Assembly (NCBI GenBank): GCA_963767835.1 | Contig: CAVYFY010000008.1 | Coordinates: 37,735 to 101,734 of the forward strand | DNA: 64,000 bases | Reading direction: 5' to 3' | Origin: SIAQ01 sp963767835 | GTDB taxonomy: Bacteria; Planctomycetota; Planctomycetia; Gemmatales; Gemmataceae | Shown here: positions 41,667 to 50,098 of the stretch, piece after piece | How positions within the stretch are numbered: position 1 is the stretch's first letter | Layout of the letters: every line of letters begins with the position of its first letter | Made by a program: the position numbers and the translations under genes | Notes under the pieces: generated by a model | Database searches by the model: none | What the model was told of the DNA's origin: nothing | The model's input: only the letters and a program-made list of their open reading frames with translations

Positions 41667-42773
41667 ATGTCTCGCGCTCCGATCATTTTGCGTGTCGATG
41701 CGACGAAGGACACGGGCTACGAACGGCTCTCCCGGGCCATGACGATTGCCGCCGCGGTGCAGCGGCGACGCCGGCCGGTTTATTTCCTGTCCAATCTCGA
41801 ACCGAATTCGCTGGCGATGTCGATCAAACGCGGCGGCAATAACTGGATCGCCGCCAACGATGCCGTCGGCACTGCCGATGATACCAAGCAGCTCCTGGGC
41901 GAAATCGCCCGGCTCAATCCCGCGGCAGTCTTCGTTGATGACGCCGAGGTCAGTCACGATTACCTGGCGGAGATCAGCGCGACCGGCGTCTTGCTCGGCG
42001 CGATCGATCACGCCGCCGCGATTCGTTTTCCGAGCAAGCTGATCATCAATCCGCTGCTCGGCCCCCCGCGCGACCTCTATGAACATGACGCTGATGCTCA
42101 ACTCCTGCTCGGCGCCCGTTACGCGATGGTCCGCCCGGAGGTTCGCCGGCAGCGTCAGATGCGCTCGCAGGAACCGCCGCCGCTCGCCGCCCAGAACGGC
42201 ACCATCATCAGCAGCCAGTTTCGCGTCCTGCTCGCCCTCGGCGAAGACGACCGCAACCAGATGACGATCGAGCTCGCCAAGCTGCTCGTCAATGCCCCGC
42301 GCGTCGGCAAGGTCGATATCATCGTCCGCCGCGAGCATCCGCAGCTCGAGGAAATCCGCGCCATGGTGGAATCGCACAAGGAGCTGATGTCGCTCGCTCT
42401 GGAGCCGGCCGAGATCGCCAACCGCATCACCCGCTGCCATTTCGCCATCACCGCCGGCAGCGGCTGGTCGCTGGAGTTGGCCTGCGTCGGCGTGCCGCAG
42501 CTTCTCTTGGTGCAAAACGAAGCACACGAGTGGAACGCCAAACGGCTCGAGGACGAAGGGGCTGCCTCGAATCTCGGCTTGCACGAAAACACCTCCGCCC
42601 AGAAAATCCGCGAAGGGGTGCAAAACCTCATCATCGACCCGCTCGAACGCAAGTCGATGGCCAGGTGCGGCCGCAAGCTGATCGACGGCCGCGGCCCGGA
42701 TCGGCTCGTGACCGCCATGGAGATTCTGCTCAGCCCGATGACGCAGGCGGAAGTGCTGCGGCTGGCGGCGTGA
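41667..42773 (+). CDS. PseG/SpsG-like UDP-sugar hydrolase or transferase
   Basis: An intact 368-residue protein with the GT-B-like two-domain fold of PseG (UDP-2,4-diacetamido-sugar hydrolase in nonulosonate synthesis). Supporting text: an N-terminal LRVDATKDTGYERLSRAMTIA where PseG has its GxGHxxR motif (here altered to TGYERLSRA), FVDDAEVSHDYL, LLGARYAMVRPEVR, and a C-terminal nucleotide site TAGSGWSLELACVGVPQLLL. The missing GH pair means that the exact PseG reaction is doubtful. No other pseudaminic acid genes are adjacent. An inverted repeat begins 5 bases after the stop. Confidence 0.65.
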   Translation: MSRAPIILRVDATKDTGYERLSRAMTIAAAVQRRRRPVYFLSNLEPNSLAMSIKRGGNNWIAANDAVGTADDTKQLLGEIARLNPAAVFVDDAEVSHDYLAEISATGVLLGAIDHAAAIRFPSKLIINPLLGPPRDLYEHDADAQLLLGARYAMVRPEVRRQRQMRSQEPPPLAAQNGTIISSQFRVLLALGEDDRNQMTIELAKLLVNAPRVGKVDIIVRREHPQLEEIRAMVESHKELMSLALEPAEIANRITRCHFAITAGSGWSLELACVGVPQLLLVQNEAHEWNAKRLEDEGAASNLGLHENTSAQKIREGVQNLIIDPLERKSMARCGRKLIDGRGPDRLVTAMEILLSPMTQAEVLRLAA

Positions 42774-42778
42774 ACACT

Positions 42779-42862
42779 TTGCCGCGAAAAAACGCAAAAG
42801 ACGCAAAAGGGGAATCGGGCGTTGGCCTTCCCTTCTGCGTTTTTTGCGTTTTTTCGCGGCAA
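42779..42862. repeat. 35-bp inverted repeat, terminator-like
   Basis: Arms 42779-42814 and 42828-42862 (TTGCCGCGAAAAAACGC against its complement) with a 13-base loop, directly after the PseG-like gene. It is probably a transcription terminator or a mobile hairpin element. Confidence 0.75.
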
Positions 42863-42904
42863 TCCGAGCGTCGCATTTTTCCCGCTCGGCAAAGTGCATG
42901 CAAT

Positions 42905-42920
42905 TGTTCCGCGCGGAACA
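42905..42920. promoter_or_regulatory. parS-like site 2
   Basis: The same 16-bp palindrome as at 40932, identical in all positions and preceded by the same ATGCAAT flank. It lies between two convergent genes. Confidence 0.75.
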
Positions 42921-42956
42921 TTCCCAGATTAATACCGGAGTGGCCAGCAAACACTT

Positions 42957-43540
42957 TCAGCTAAACTCAACTGCGGCGTATAGCCACATGTAAAGATTGC
43001 AAAGTAAGGCGATGATGACCATGAAAAGGATGAGAGCAGCCAACATCTGAGTTTTGCGGAGCCTGGCGACGCAAGCAACGGCCAAACATGCGCCAACAAA
43101 TCCAACAATCAGACCCTTTTGCACAGTTCACGGTATTCCGCCGATGACGGCCAATGAATCGACCACATCCATCTTCCAAAGATCATTCCCAGCGGACCGG
43201 CGCTGATGCAGCCGACAAACATCGCCCCGACAAGCAGGCGTCGCATCCCCAATTCCAGTACCCATTCCTGAGCGCGTGCCTTCAGTTCTTCCGCATGCTG
43301 CGGCCAATCGTGCAACATCCCGGGATCAAAATCGGCGCCAATGGGCCAAACCAGCGTATGCCCCTCCGGGTCAATTTGCACCTGATTGAAGACGGCAAGA
43401 TCACGCAACGGCCCGAATAACACGCCCGCAAGCACCGGTTCGAAGTCGATGGCCTGCTCCGTGGCGTCATCAAAACGCACGCGCAGAGTGTAGGGCGCGA
43501 TGATTTCAAAGGACACAACGCGATAGTTCGGGCGCGGCAT
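42957..43540 (-). CDS. DUF2442 domain protein plus small membrane protein, frameshifted
   Basis: Reading from 43540, residues 1-92 match DUF2442 (YRVVSFEIIAPYTLRVRF, DPEGHTLVWPIGADFDP), a small domain often found beside DUF4160 proteins and toxin-antitoxin-like genes. The frame continues into MRRLLVGAMFVGCISAGPLG, a hydrophobic segment, and stops at 43109. Near 43115-43125 the text resumes one frame over (KGLIVGFVGACLAVACVA, then ALILFMVIIALL) to a stop at 42957. One missing base in AAAA/GGG explains this. It may be two genes (the second starting at 43246) or a true fusion; the sequence cannot decide. Confidence 0.5.
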
Positions 43541-43596
43541 GGTCGTATAATATCATCCGATCGCCCCTTTCAGCAACGGTTCATGGGGCCAACATC

Positions 43597-45368
43597 ATGG
43601 ACAAAGCCGAAGTCGCCGCGGTTCTGGAAGAGATCGCGCTCCTGCTCGAACTGCACGGCGAAAATCCGTTTCGCGCCAATGCCTACGCCAAGGCCGGGCG
43701 CACCATTGCCCAGCTCGAAAACAATCTGAACGCCGTCGTTGAAGCCGGCACACTCGATCAGATTCCCGGCATCGGCGAAACGCTGCGCGACAAGATCACC
43801 ATCCTGGTCACCACCGGCAAGCTGCCGTTCTATGACGATCTCAAGGCGAAGACGCCTATCGGCTGGATCGAGATGCTGCGGCTGCCCGGCATGGGGCCCA
43901 AGAAGATCAAGCTCCTCTCCGATTCGCTCGGCATCGACGATCTGACCAAGCTCAAGGCCGGCTGCGAAAACGGCACCGTCGCCAAGCTCAGGGGCTTCGG
44001 CGAGAAGACGCAGAAGAACATCCTCGAAGGCCTCGCGTTCCTCGACCAGATGGGCAACCGCGTCCGCCTCGATCAAGCTCTCGGTATTGCGGAATCGCTC
44101 GCTGACGCCTTGCGAAAAGTCCCCGGCATCAAGCGCCTGGAACTGTGCGGCAGCGTGCGCCGACGCCGGGAGACGATCCGGGACATCGACATTCTCGTCA
44201 GCGCATCCGATGCCGCCGCCGTCATGAACGCCTTCGTCGGCTTGCCGATCGTCAAGAAGGTGGTCGGGCACGGCGAGACCAAGTCGAGCATCACCGTCGA
44301 GGGCATCGATCATCATACGCAGCGCTGCCTCATCAATGCCGATCTGCGCGTCGTCAGCGAGAAACAGTTTCCCTTCGCCCTCAACTACTTCACCGGCTCG
44401 AAGGAGCACAACATCCGCCTACGCCAGCGCGCCATCGACTACGGCTTCAAGCTCAACGAATACGACCTGGCCGGCTGCAAGGCGAAGATCAGCGAGGAGC
44501 CCGACATCTACAAGGCGCTCGATCTCGATTATGTGCCGCCGGAGCTGCGTGAGGACACCGGCGAGATCGATGCGGCGGCGAATCATGCATTGCCACACTT
44601 GCTCGAGTTGAGGGATCTGCACGGCGTCTTCCACAATCACACGACCGCTTCGGACGGCGCCGCCACTCTGGAGCAGATGGCCAACGCCGCCCGCAAGCTC
44701 GGCTACCAATACCTGGGCATCGCCGACCATTCGCAATCGCTCAACATCGCCAACGGCCTGTCGGTCGAGCGCGTCCATCAACAGCAAAAGGAAATCGATG
44801 CGTTCAACGCGATCCATTCTCCCTCTCCCCTCGGGGGAGAGGGGCCGGGGGTGAGGGGATTCACGTCTTCAAAGGCACCGAGTGCGACATCCTGGCCGAC
44901 GGCTCGCTCGATTTCAGCGACAAGGTGCTCGCCAGCTTTGATTACGTTGTCGCCAGCGTGCATGTGAACACGCATCAAACGCAGGACGAGATGACCGCCC
45001 GCATCATCAAGGCGATCCAGCATCCGCGCGTGACGATGCTCGGCCATGCGACGGGCCGTTTGCTGCTCAAGCGCGACGCCTACAAGCTCGATCTCGAAGC
45101 GGTCCTGCAAGCCGCGGCCAAGGCGGGAACCATGATCGAGATCAACGCCAATCCGTACCGCCTCGACCTCGACTGGATTCATTGCAAACGCGCCAAGGCG
45201 CTCGGCGTCAAGCTCGTTATCAATCCCGATGCTCATTCGACCGATGATCTCGCTTTCACGCGCTTCGGCGTCGATGTGGCCCGGCGCGGCTGGCTCGAAA
45301 AGAAGGACGTGTTCAACACGCTGACGCTGGCCCAGGTGACGAAGGAACTGGAGAAACGGAAGAAGTAG
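43597..45368 (+). CDS. polX: DNA polymerase/3'-5' exonuclease PolX, one frameshift
   Basis: A family X repair polymerase of about 590 residues. The N-terminal helix-hairpin-helix part has IPGIGETLRDKI and LPGMGPKKIK, the palm has LCGSVRRRRETIRDIDILVS with the metal Asp pair, and the C-terminal PHP domain has HNHTTASDGAAT, GIADHSQS and INPDAH. It fills gaps in base-excision repair, and the PHP domain trims 3' ends. The frame changes at about 44845-44862, exactly inside a GC-rich palindromic repeat; the next frame resumes with IHVFKGTECDIL. Either a base in a G-run is missing, or the repeat has broken the gene. Confidence 0.9.
44821..44858. repeat. GC-rich palindromic repeat inside polX
   Basis: CCCTCTCCCCTCGGGGGAGAGGGG followed by CCGGGGGTGAGGGG: the same element as in lepB, in inverted orientation. 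It sits between FNAI and HVFKGTECD of PolX, in the PHP domain, and coincides with the frame change. Confidence 0.8.
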
Positions 45369-45372
45369 CAAT

Positions 45373-45388
45373 TGTTCCGCGCGGAACA
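45373..45388. promoter_or_regulatory. parS-like site 3
   Basis: A third identical copy of the 16-bp palindrome TGTTCCGCGCGGAACA, 5 bases after the polX stop codon. Confidence 0.75.
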
Positions 45389-45522
45389 TCTGCATGCAGG
45401 TTGCCGACGGCGCAAGATGGGTTGCTTTGCGCCTGCTGGCAATACACACACCCACGCGCCGAATGCTGGCTGTTGCACATACAATACTTCAAGCGATCAG
45501 ACTGCGGAAAAACGAAATCGAG

Positions 45523-45854
45523 ATGAGCAACAACGGCAAAGCACGGCGACGCATTTTCACGGTTGAAACGCCGCTTGGTTACCGCGTCTTTTTGACTCGT
45601 GACCGATGGCGACAGATCATCCGGCAAAAACATCCCGCGTTGGCAGGCCAGGAGAAAAAGGTCCGCATGTGCCTGGAGGCGCCGACAGTGATTCGTGAAA
45701 GCGCCAAGGACCCGGAAGTGCATTTATATTACGCCCCAGAAGACGATGTCTTCCTCTGCGTCGTCGCGACGCCGGCAGATGAAAACGAGCGATTCGTTGC
45801 AACCGCGTATTCACCGAGAACATCAAGAAAGGCACAGAACTATGGACAAGCTGA
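45523..45854 (+). CDS. Small nuclease-like protein, possible toxin, one frameshift
   Basis: About 110 residues. Motifs: GYRVFLTRDRWRQIIRQKHP, an EAPTVIRESAKDPEVHLYY strand-helix unit, and a final TAY-FTENIKKGTELWTS after joining frames near 45805-45815, where one base is lost. This pattern is seen in small proteins of the barnase/EndoU/ColE5/RelE-like nuclease superfamily (PBECR-type). I infer a possible RNase toxin; no activity can be shown. The corrected stop (TGA 45852-45854) overlaps the start of the DUF2283 gene, so the two are translationally coupled. Confidence 0.5.
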
Positions 45855-46060
45855 GAATCTTCTTCGATCGTGAAGGCAATACGCTTAGCGTCTGGTTTGG
45901 CGATCCGAAGAAGGAACATGTCTGCGAGGAATCCGACGACGACATGGTTCTCGTCAAGGACAAGCGAGGCCGCGTCATCGGTTTTGAGAGATTGAATTTC
46001 CTGTCGCCAAAGCAGCGCAAGGATGGCGTCAACATTCCTGTCGAAGTGCAGATGGGGTAG
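45842..46060 (+). CDS. DUF2283 protein, possible antitoxin
   Basis: A 72-residue protein of the DUF2283 family: LRIFFDREGNTLSVWFGD, then CEESDDDMVLVKDKRGRVIG and GFERLNFLS. Such small acidic proteins are often encoded beside small nuclease-like proteins. It overlaps the upstream gene by 13 bases once that gene's frame is corrected. A role as the partner or antitoxin of the upstream gene is inference from this arrangement. Confidence 0.75.
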   Translation: MDKLRIFFDREGNTLSVWFGDPKKEHVCEESDDDMVLVKDKRGRVIGFERLNFLSPKQRKDGVNIPVEVQMG

Positions 46061-46063
46061 AAA

Positions 46064-46717
46064 TTACCGCATTTCCAGCGTGAACTTCGACACGCCAAGC
46101 TTGGTCGCCTCGCGCGTCAACTTGAACTCGTGGCCGAAGACTTGCGATTTCACCCAGCCGTTGTGTTTGCGTGTCGCGATGTACTTGGCGGCGCCGTGCC
46201 GGAGGATGTCGAACGCGAACGACTTCTCGCGGCTATCGACGAGCCAATATTCCTTGACGCCCGCTTCCCAGTACAGGCGGCGCAGATCGACAGTGTCCTT
46301 GGCCACGGAAGTCGGGCTGATGACTTCGAGCGTCATATCGGGGGAGCCGACGACTTCGAGCGAATCGTCGCCTTCGATGAGGACGGCTCGCTTTTCTTCG
46401 AAGCACTGATTGGAAACGAACATGCCATCGGGTTCCGAGGATAGATTCACTTCCAGGTTGGTGAGCAACATGCGATCGGCGATGTAATAGCCAAGGTCTT
46501 CCGCCTTTTCGATATTGGCCAGCACGCGATTGATTTCCGTCTTGATTTGATTCTGAGTCCAACGTTCCATGGTTAGATCAACCCAAATATAACCATCGAG
46601 CCAAGCGAATCGGCCCTGCTCGGGAAAATCGTCCGCCTGCGCCCAGCGGCGGAAGGACGCCAGGTCGTGAACCCAGGCGGGAATGGTCGCTTGCTCGCTG
46701 ATGACAATCGTAGTCAT
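46064..46717 (-). CDS. Uma2-family (DUF820) nuclease-fold protein
   Basis: An intact 217-residue PD-(D/E)XK-fold protein of the Uma2 family, very abundant in planctomycetes and cyanobacteria. Characteristic text is EQGRFAWLDGYIWVDLTMERW, SSEPDGMFVS, a GSPDMTLEVISPTS motif with the acidic residue, and YWEAGVKEYWLVD with the metal-site Asp. Whether these proteins cut DNA in the cell is not settled. The start was set at the second ATG (MTTIVISEQ), where family members begin. It faces the DUF2283 gene with a 3-base gap. Confidence 0.88.
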   Translation of the reverse strand: MTTIVISEQATIPAWVHDLASFRRWAQADDFPEQGRFAWLDGYIWVDLTMERWTQNQIKTEINRVLANIEKAEDLGYYIADRMLLTNLEVNLSSEPDGMFVSNQCFEEKRAVLIEGDDSLEVVGSPDMTLEVISPTSVAKDTVDLRRLYWEAGVKEYWLVDSREKSFAFDILRHGAAKYIATRKHNGWVKSQVFGHEFKLTREATKLGVSKFTLEMR

Positions 46718-46796
46718 GAAAAATACCGTTGAGGCATAATTTCGCCGATGCCTACCCAAATCGCTTTGCTATTGTAGCCGATCCTGCGCCCGCATG

Positions 46797-47760
46797 TCAC
46801 GTGGAAGCCGGCGGCTGGATGCGGAATTTCTCGAGGATCGTGATCGCCTGCATTGGCGTCGCGGACACTTGCGCGAGCTCCTTCTCAATCGATGCGGCCA
46901 ATTCGCTGCGGCCCAGCTCCTTCGCCCGTTGCAGCCAGGTCGCCAACGCCTTGCGCCAGGCGTCATCCGCTGGCAACGCGAAATCGGCGACGATCGCGCG
47001 GGCTTCCTCGAAGGATGCGAAGGCGTCGTCGTGCTTGGCCTGGCCGAACAGGGAGTCGGCGAGCGACAAGTGTGCCCAAAAAAATAGCGGGCGGCGCCTG
47101 GCGCCGGCAAGGTCGGCAGCGCCGAGAAACCGTCGGGCCATCTGCTCGGCGTGCTGAAAATCTCCCCGCGCCAGGCTTATCGCCGCACGTGCGCGCAATA
47201 ATTCCGTGCGCTCCAGGTCGGTTACATGGTTGAGTTCGCTAACAGCTTCTTCGTAGTTGGCTGCCCCGCACATCGCCAGTGCCTTGTAGCCAGTTATAAG
47301 ATCGCCGAGCACTCGCTGCTGCGCTGCGGCGCGGCCGACGCTCGTTTTTCCGCGACCCGGCATTGTTCCACTGCGCCTCGGCCAGGCTTGATATCGCGTC
47401 GTGGTGCCGACCCGTTGCTTCCAAGTAGCGTACCAATTCCATTAGCATGGCACCGCGGCGGTAATCTTTCTTTGACAGCTTCCGCGCGAATGACATGGCA
47501 CGCTGGTAGGCGGATTCCGCTCCCTCCCCGTTCCCCTTGGCAAGTTCCTTCATTGGCTTGCGTGCCAGCTGAATCCATCGGAATAAGATGTACGCGATCC
47601 AGCCCAGCCCAGCCACGCAAATTGCAGCTATTGCCAAAACGCCTCGCAATTTCGCGCTGGCAGAAGCGTTGGGGGCATTGGGCGCAAAGACCACGCCGAC
47701 GAGCGCACCGCCCACTACGAGGAAAATGATGACGGGCCAGATCTGCTTTAATACGGACAC
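46797..47760 (-). CDS. Membrane-anchored TPR-like protein, one frameshift
   Basis: A product of about 321 residues after joining frames near 47345. The GTG start at 47760 has GGAGGAGG five bases upstream. Two hydrophobic segments (IWPVIIFLVVGGALVGVVF and GVLAIAAICVAGLGWIAY) are followed by helical repeats typical of TPR proteins: ESAYQRAMSFARKLSKKD, LVRYLEATGRHHDAISSLAEA, then SLADSLFGQAKHDDAFASFEEA. It probably holds partners at the membrane; there is no catalytic motif. The frame is restored by one base change around the NERR/GRAAAQQ junction. Confidence 0.6.
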
Positions 47761-47787
47761 CGGGGCCTCCTCCAACAGCTCGGATGC

Positions 47788-49041
47788 TCATTGCAACCGA
47801 TACGGCGCATGCGTCTGCAAATACGCTTGCACCCGATCGACGCGCTTCACCGCCTCCTTCAAGAACGCCACCGCCGCGACCAAGCGCTCATCCGGCTCCG
47901 CGCAACTGAATCGCAAAAAGCCCTTGCCGGCGGGGCCGAAGCATTCGCCGCCCAGGCACGCGACGCCCAGCGCATCGTCGGCGGCTTCGAGCAGGTACAT
48001 CGCCAGGCCGTGCGAGGTGATGCCCAAGCGGATGCAGATCGGGGCGACGTTCGGGAAGACGTAGAAGGTGCCGGCCGGCATGATTACGGTGATGCCGTCC
48101 ACCGATTTCAATTCGCGCACCAGCAGTTCGACCTTTTTCTTGAAGCGCTGCATCACCTCGTCGCGCTCGGCGGCATCGTGCTTGAGGGCCGATTCGCCGG
48201 CGAGCTGCACGATCGGCGGCACGCAGCTCAGCGACGTGTTGATCATCTTGCCGATGGTGTCGATGATGCGCGGGCTGGAGATCGCGTAGCCGAGGCGCCA
48301 GCCGGACATGCTGTACGACTTCGAGAAGGTGTAGCAAGCGACGGTTTGATCGAGGATGCCGGGCTGAGCGAGCATCGGATAATGCTTGCCGGCCCAGACC
48401 ATGTGGTTGTACGGCTCATCGGAAAAGATGGCGATGTTCTTGCCGCGGACGAGATCGGCGATGGCTTTAAGATCGCTTTCGGTGGCGACGCCGCCGGTCG
48501 GGTTGTGCGGCGAGTTGAGGAAGATCGCCTTGGCTTTGGGCGAGTTGACGAAGGCTTCGACATCGTGGAGGTTGGGGCGGAATGCGGTTTCTTGCTTGAG
48601 ATGGCTGGTGACGATGACGCCGCCGCGGCGTTCGATGTTGGGGGCATAGGTCGGAAACGCCGGACTGAACATCAGTACAGAATCGCCCGGATCGAGAAAC
48701 GCCTCGCAGAAGAATTGCTCGAACACCTTGGCGCCGGGGCCGACGCACACATTCTCCGGCCCGATGGCGATGCCGTATTCTTTTTTGTAATTGGCGGCCA
48801 CCGTTTCGCGGAAACTCATCAGGCCCAGCGACGGGCAGTAGTGCGTTTGGCCGGCGTTGATCGCATTGATGCCGGCTTCCACGGCATGGGTGGTGCTCGG
48901 GAACGGGCTGTCGCCGATCTGCAATTCGATGACATCCTTGCCCTGCGCTTTGAGGCGTTTGGCGACGGCAAGGACATCGAAGGCGGTTTCGGTCGAAAGG
49001 CCGTGGGCGAATTGGCTGAAGGGGACGGATGGCGTGGTCAT
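47788..49041 (-). CDS. PLP-dependent class I/II aminotransferase
   Basis: An intact 417-residue fold-type I aminotransferase. The PLP lysine is Lys241 in YTFSKSYSMSGWRLGY, NSPHNPTGG binds the cofactor ring side, and FSDEPYNHMVW supplies the Asp/Tyr pair. The C-terminal CFGPAGKGFLRFSCA contains the Arg that binds the substrate carboxylate. It belongs to the broad aspartate/alanine aminotransferase group; the amino acid used cannot be deduced. The gene starts 20-30 bases before a large inverted repeat and has no operon partner. Confidence 0.88.
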   Translation of the reverse strand: MTTPSVPFSQFAHGLSTETAFDVLAVAKRLKAQGKDVIELQIGDSPFPSTTHAVEAGINAINAGQTHYCPSLGLMSFRETVAANYKKEYGIAIGPENVCVGPGAKVFEQFFCEAFLDPGDSVLMFSPAFPTYAPNIERRGGVIVTSHLKQETAFRPNLHDVEAFVNSPKAKAIFLNSPHNPTGGVATESDLKAIADLVRGKNIAIFSDEPYNHMVWAGKHYPMLAQPGILDQTVACYTFSKSYSMSGWRLGYAISSPRIIDTIGKMINTSLSCVPPIVQLAGESALKHDAAERDEVMQRFKKKVELLVRELKSVDGITVIMPAGTFYVFPNVAPICIRLGITSHGLAMYLLEAADDALGVACLGGECFGPAGKGFLRFSCAEPDERLVAAVAFLKEAVKRVDRVQAYLQTHAPYRLQ

Positions 49042-49066
49042 GATCTAATGGTCCTGAAAAGATTAA

Positions 49067-49407
49067 CCACAGAGGCCGCCGAGAGCACGGAGGAGAGGAT
49101 TCAGCCACGGATGAAACACAGATGAAACACGGATGAGAGTGGATTGGTCACTCCGTGCACAGAATGATTATGTGTATCCGCTCACCGGTCGCCGAATTGT
49201 GGGAAAACAGAGTCAATGAGGAAGGCAGGAAAGCAGGAAGTGACCAACCCGTTTTTTCCTGCTTTCCTGCTTTCCTAATCAAGTTCTCTTTCTCGTAGGA
49301 ATCCGAGGGACGGTTCGATTATGTTTGTCTCTACCTGATCCGTGTTTCATCTGTGTTTCATCCGTGGCTGAATTCTCTCCTCTGCGCTCTCCGTGGCCTC
49401 TGTGGTT
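49067..49407. repeat. 70-bp arms of a long inverted repeat
   Basis: Left arm 49067-49136 and right arm 49338-49407 are reverse complements with only a few mismatches (AACCACAGAGGCC ... AGCCACGGATGAAACAC ... GGAT). The 201-base centre holds another inverted repeat. The AGCCACGGATGAAACAC word recurs at 56783-56889. Confidence 0.8.
49219..49276. repeat. 21-bp inverted repeat nested inside
   Basis: Arms 49219-49239 and 49256-49276 (AGGAAGGCAGGAAAGCAG and complement) differ at one position, with a 16-base loop. It lies between the larger arms. Confidence 0.75.
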
Positions 49408-49522
49408 CAAACGCCTTTTGGAGATCGAGGATTTCAGTAAAATATATGGGCAAGGGACTTGCGAGCAAATCAACATTTTTCGATTTCGCGCCAACAACCT
49501 TCGCCCGCCTGCGTCTGTCATT

Positions 49523-50095
49523 ATGGAACACGAGCGGGAATCAACCGTGCGATCTCAGGATGAAAGCGACTGGGTTCGGCAGGCGGGGCAGGGGGACCGC
49601 GAGGCCTTTGCACGCCTGGTTGACCGCTACTGGGAACGGGTGCGCCGCTGGCTGTATGGGCTGACCGGCAAACAGCAGCTTGCCGAGGATGTCGCCCAGG
49701 ATGCGTTCTTGAAAGCGTGGATCGCGCTGCCGACGCTGAAGCAAGCCGACACCTTTCGCGTTTGGCTGTTTCGGATCGCCCGGCATAGCTGGCTCGATGT
49801 CCGACGGCGGTCGCATTCCGATCTCAAGGTGCCGATGCCGATGGATGTGCGGCAAAACGCGTCGGGGCCGTTGGGCGAGATGATTGCGGACGAAACGCAG
49901 GAGCAGCTTCAACTCGCGCTGGCCCGCTTGCCCTCGAAATATCGCTCGGCGTATTTGCTGTGGACGCACGAGGAATTGCCCTATTCGGAGATTGCCCAGA
50001 TTCTCGGCGTGAACGAAGAGACAGCCCGCTGGCGCGTGTGCAAAGCCCGGCAAGGGCTGGTGGAATCGATGACCCCCTATATCAACGTGTCGTGA
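49523..50095 (+). CDS. ECF-type sigma-70 family factor
   Basis: An intact 190-residue alternative sigma factor that directs RNA polymerase to stress or envelope promoters. Region 2 runs from DREAFARLVDRYWERVRRW through AEDVAQDAFLKAW to DTFRVWLFRIARHSWLD, and region 4 has LARLPSKYRSAYLLW and LPYSEIAQILGVNEETARWRV, a helix-turn-helix for the -35 element. The start was set at MEHERES. The next gene begins 3 bases after its stop and carries a zinc anti-sigma motif, so it probably controls this factor. Confidence 0.9.
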   Translation: MEHERESTVRSQDESDWVRQAGQGDREAFARLVDRYWERVRRWLYGLTGKQQLAEDVAQDAFLKAWIALPTLKQADTFRVWLFRIARHSWLDVRRRSHSDLKVPMPMDVRQNASGPLGEMIADETQEQLQLALARLPSKYRSAYLLWTHEELPYSEIAQILGVNEETARWRVCKARQGLVESMTPYINVS

Positions 50096-50098
50096 AGC

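Larger units (their letters stand above)
49042..49522. other. Intergenic region made mostly of nested inverted repeats
   Basis: A 481-base gap with no gene. It holds a pair of 70-bp arms and, between them, a second inverted repeat (see separate entries). The sigma-factor promoter should lie between 49410 and 49522. Confidence 0.6.

Noticed and set aside
47791..49125. 444-codon ORF antisense to the aminotransferase
   Set aside because: The opposite strand encodes an intact aminotransferase with all active-site motifs.
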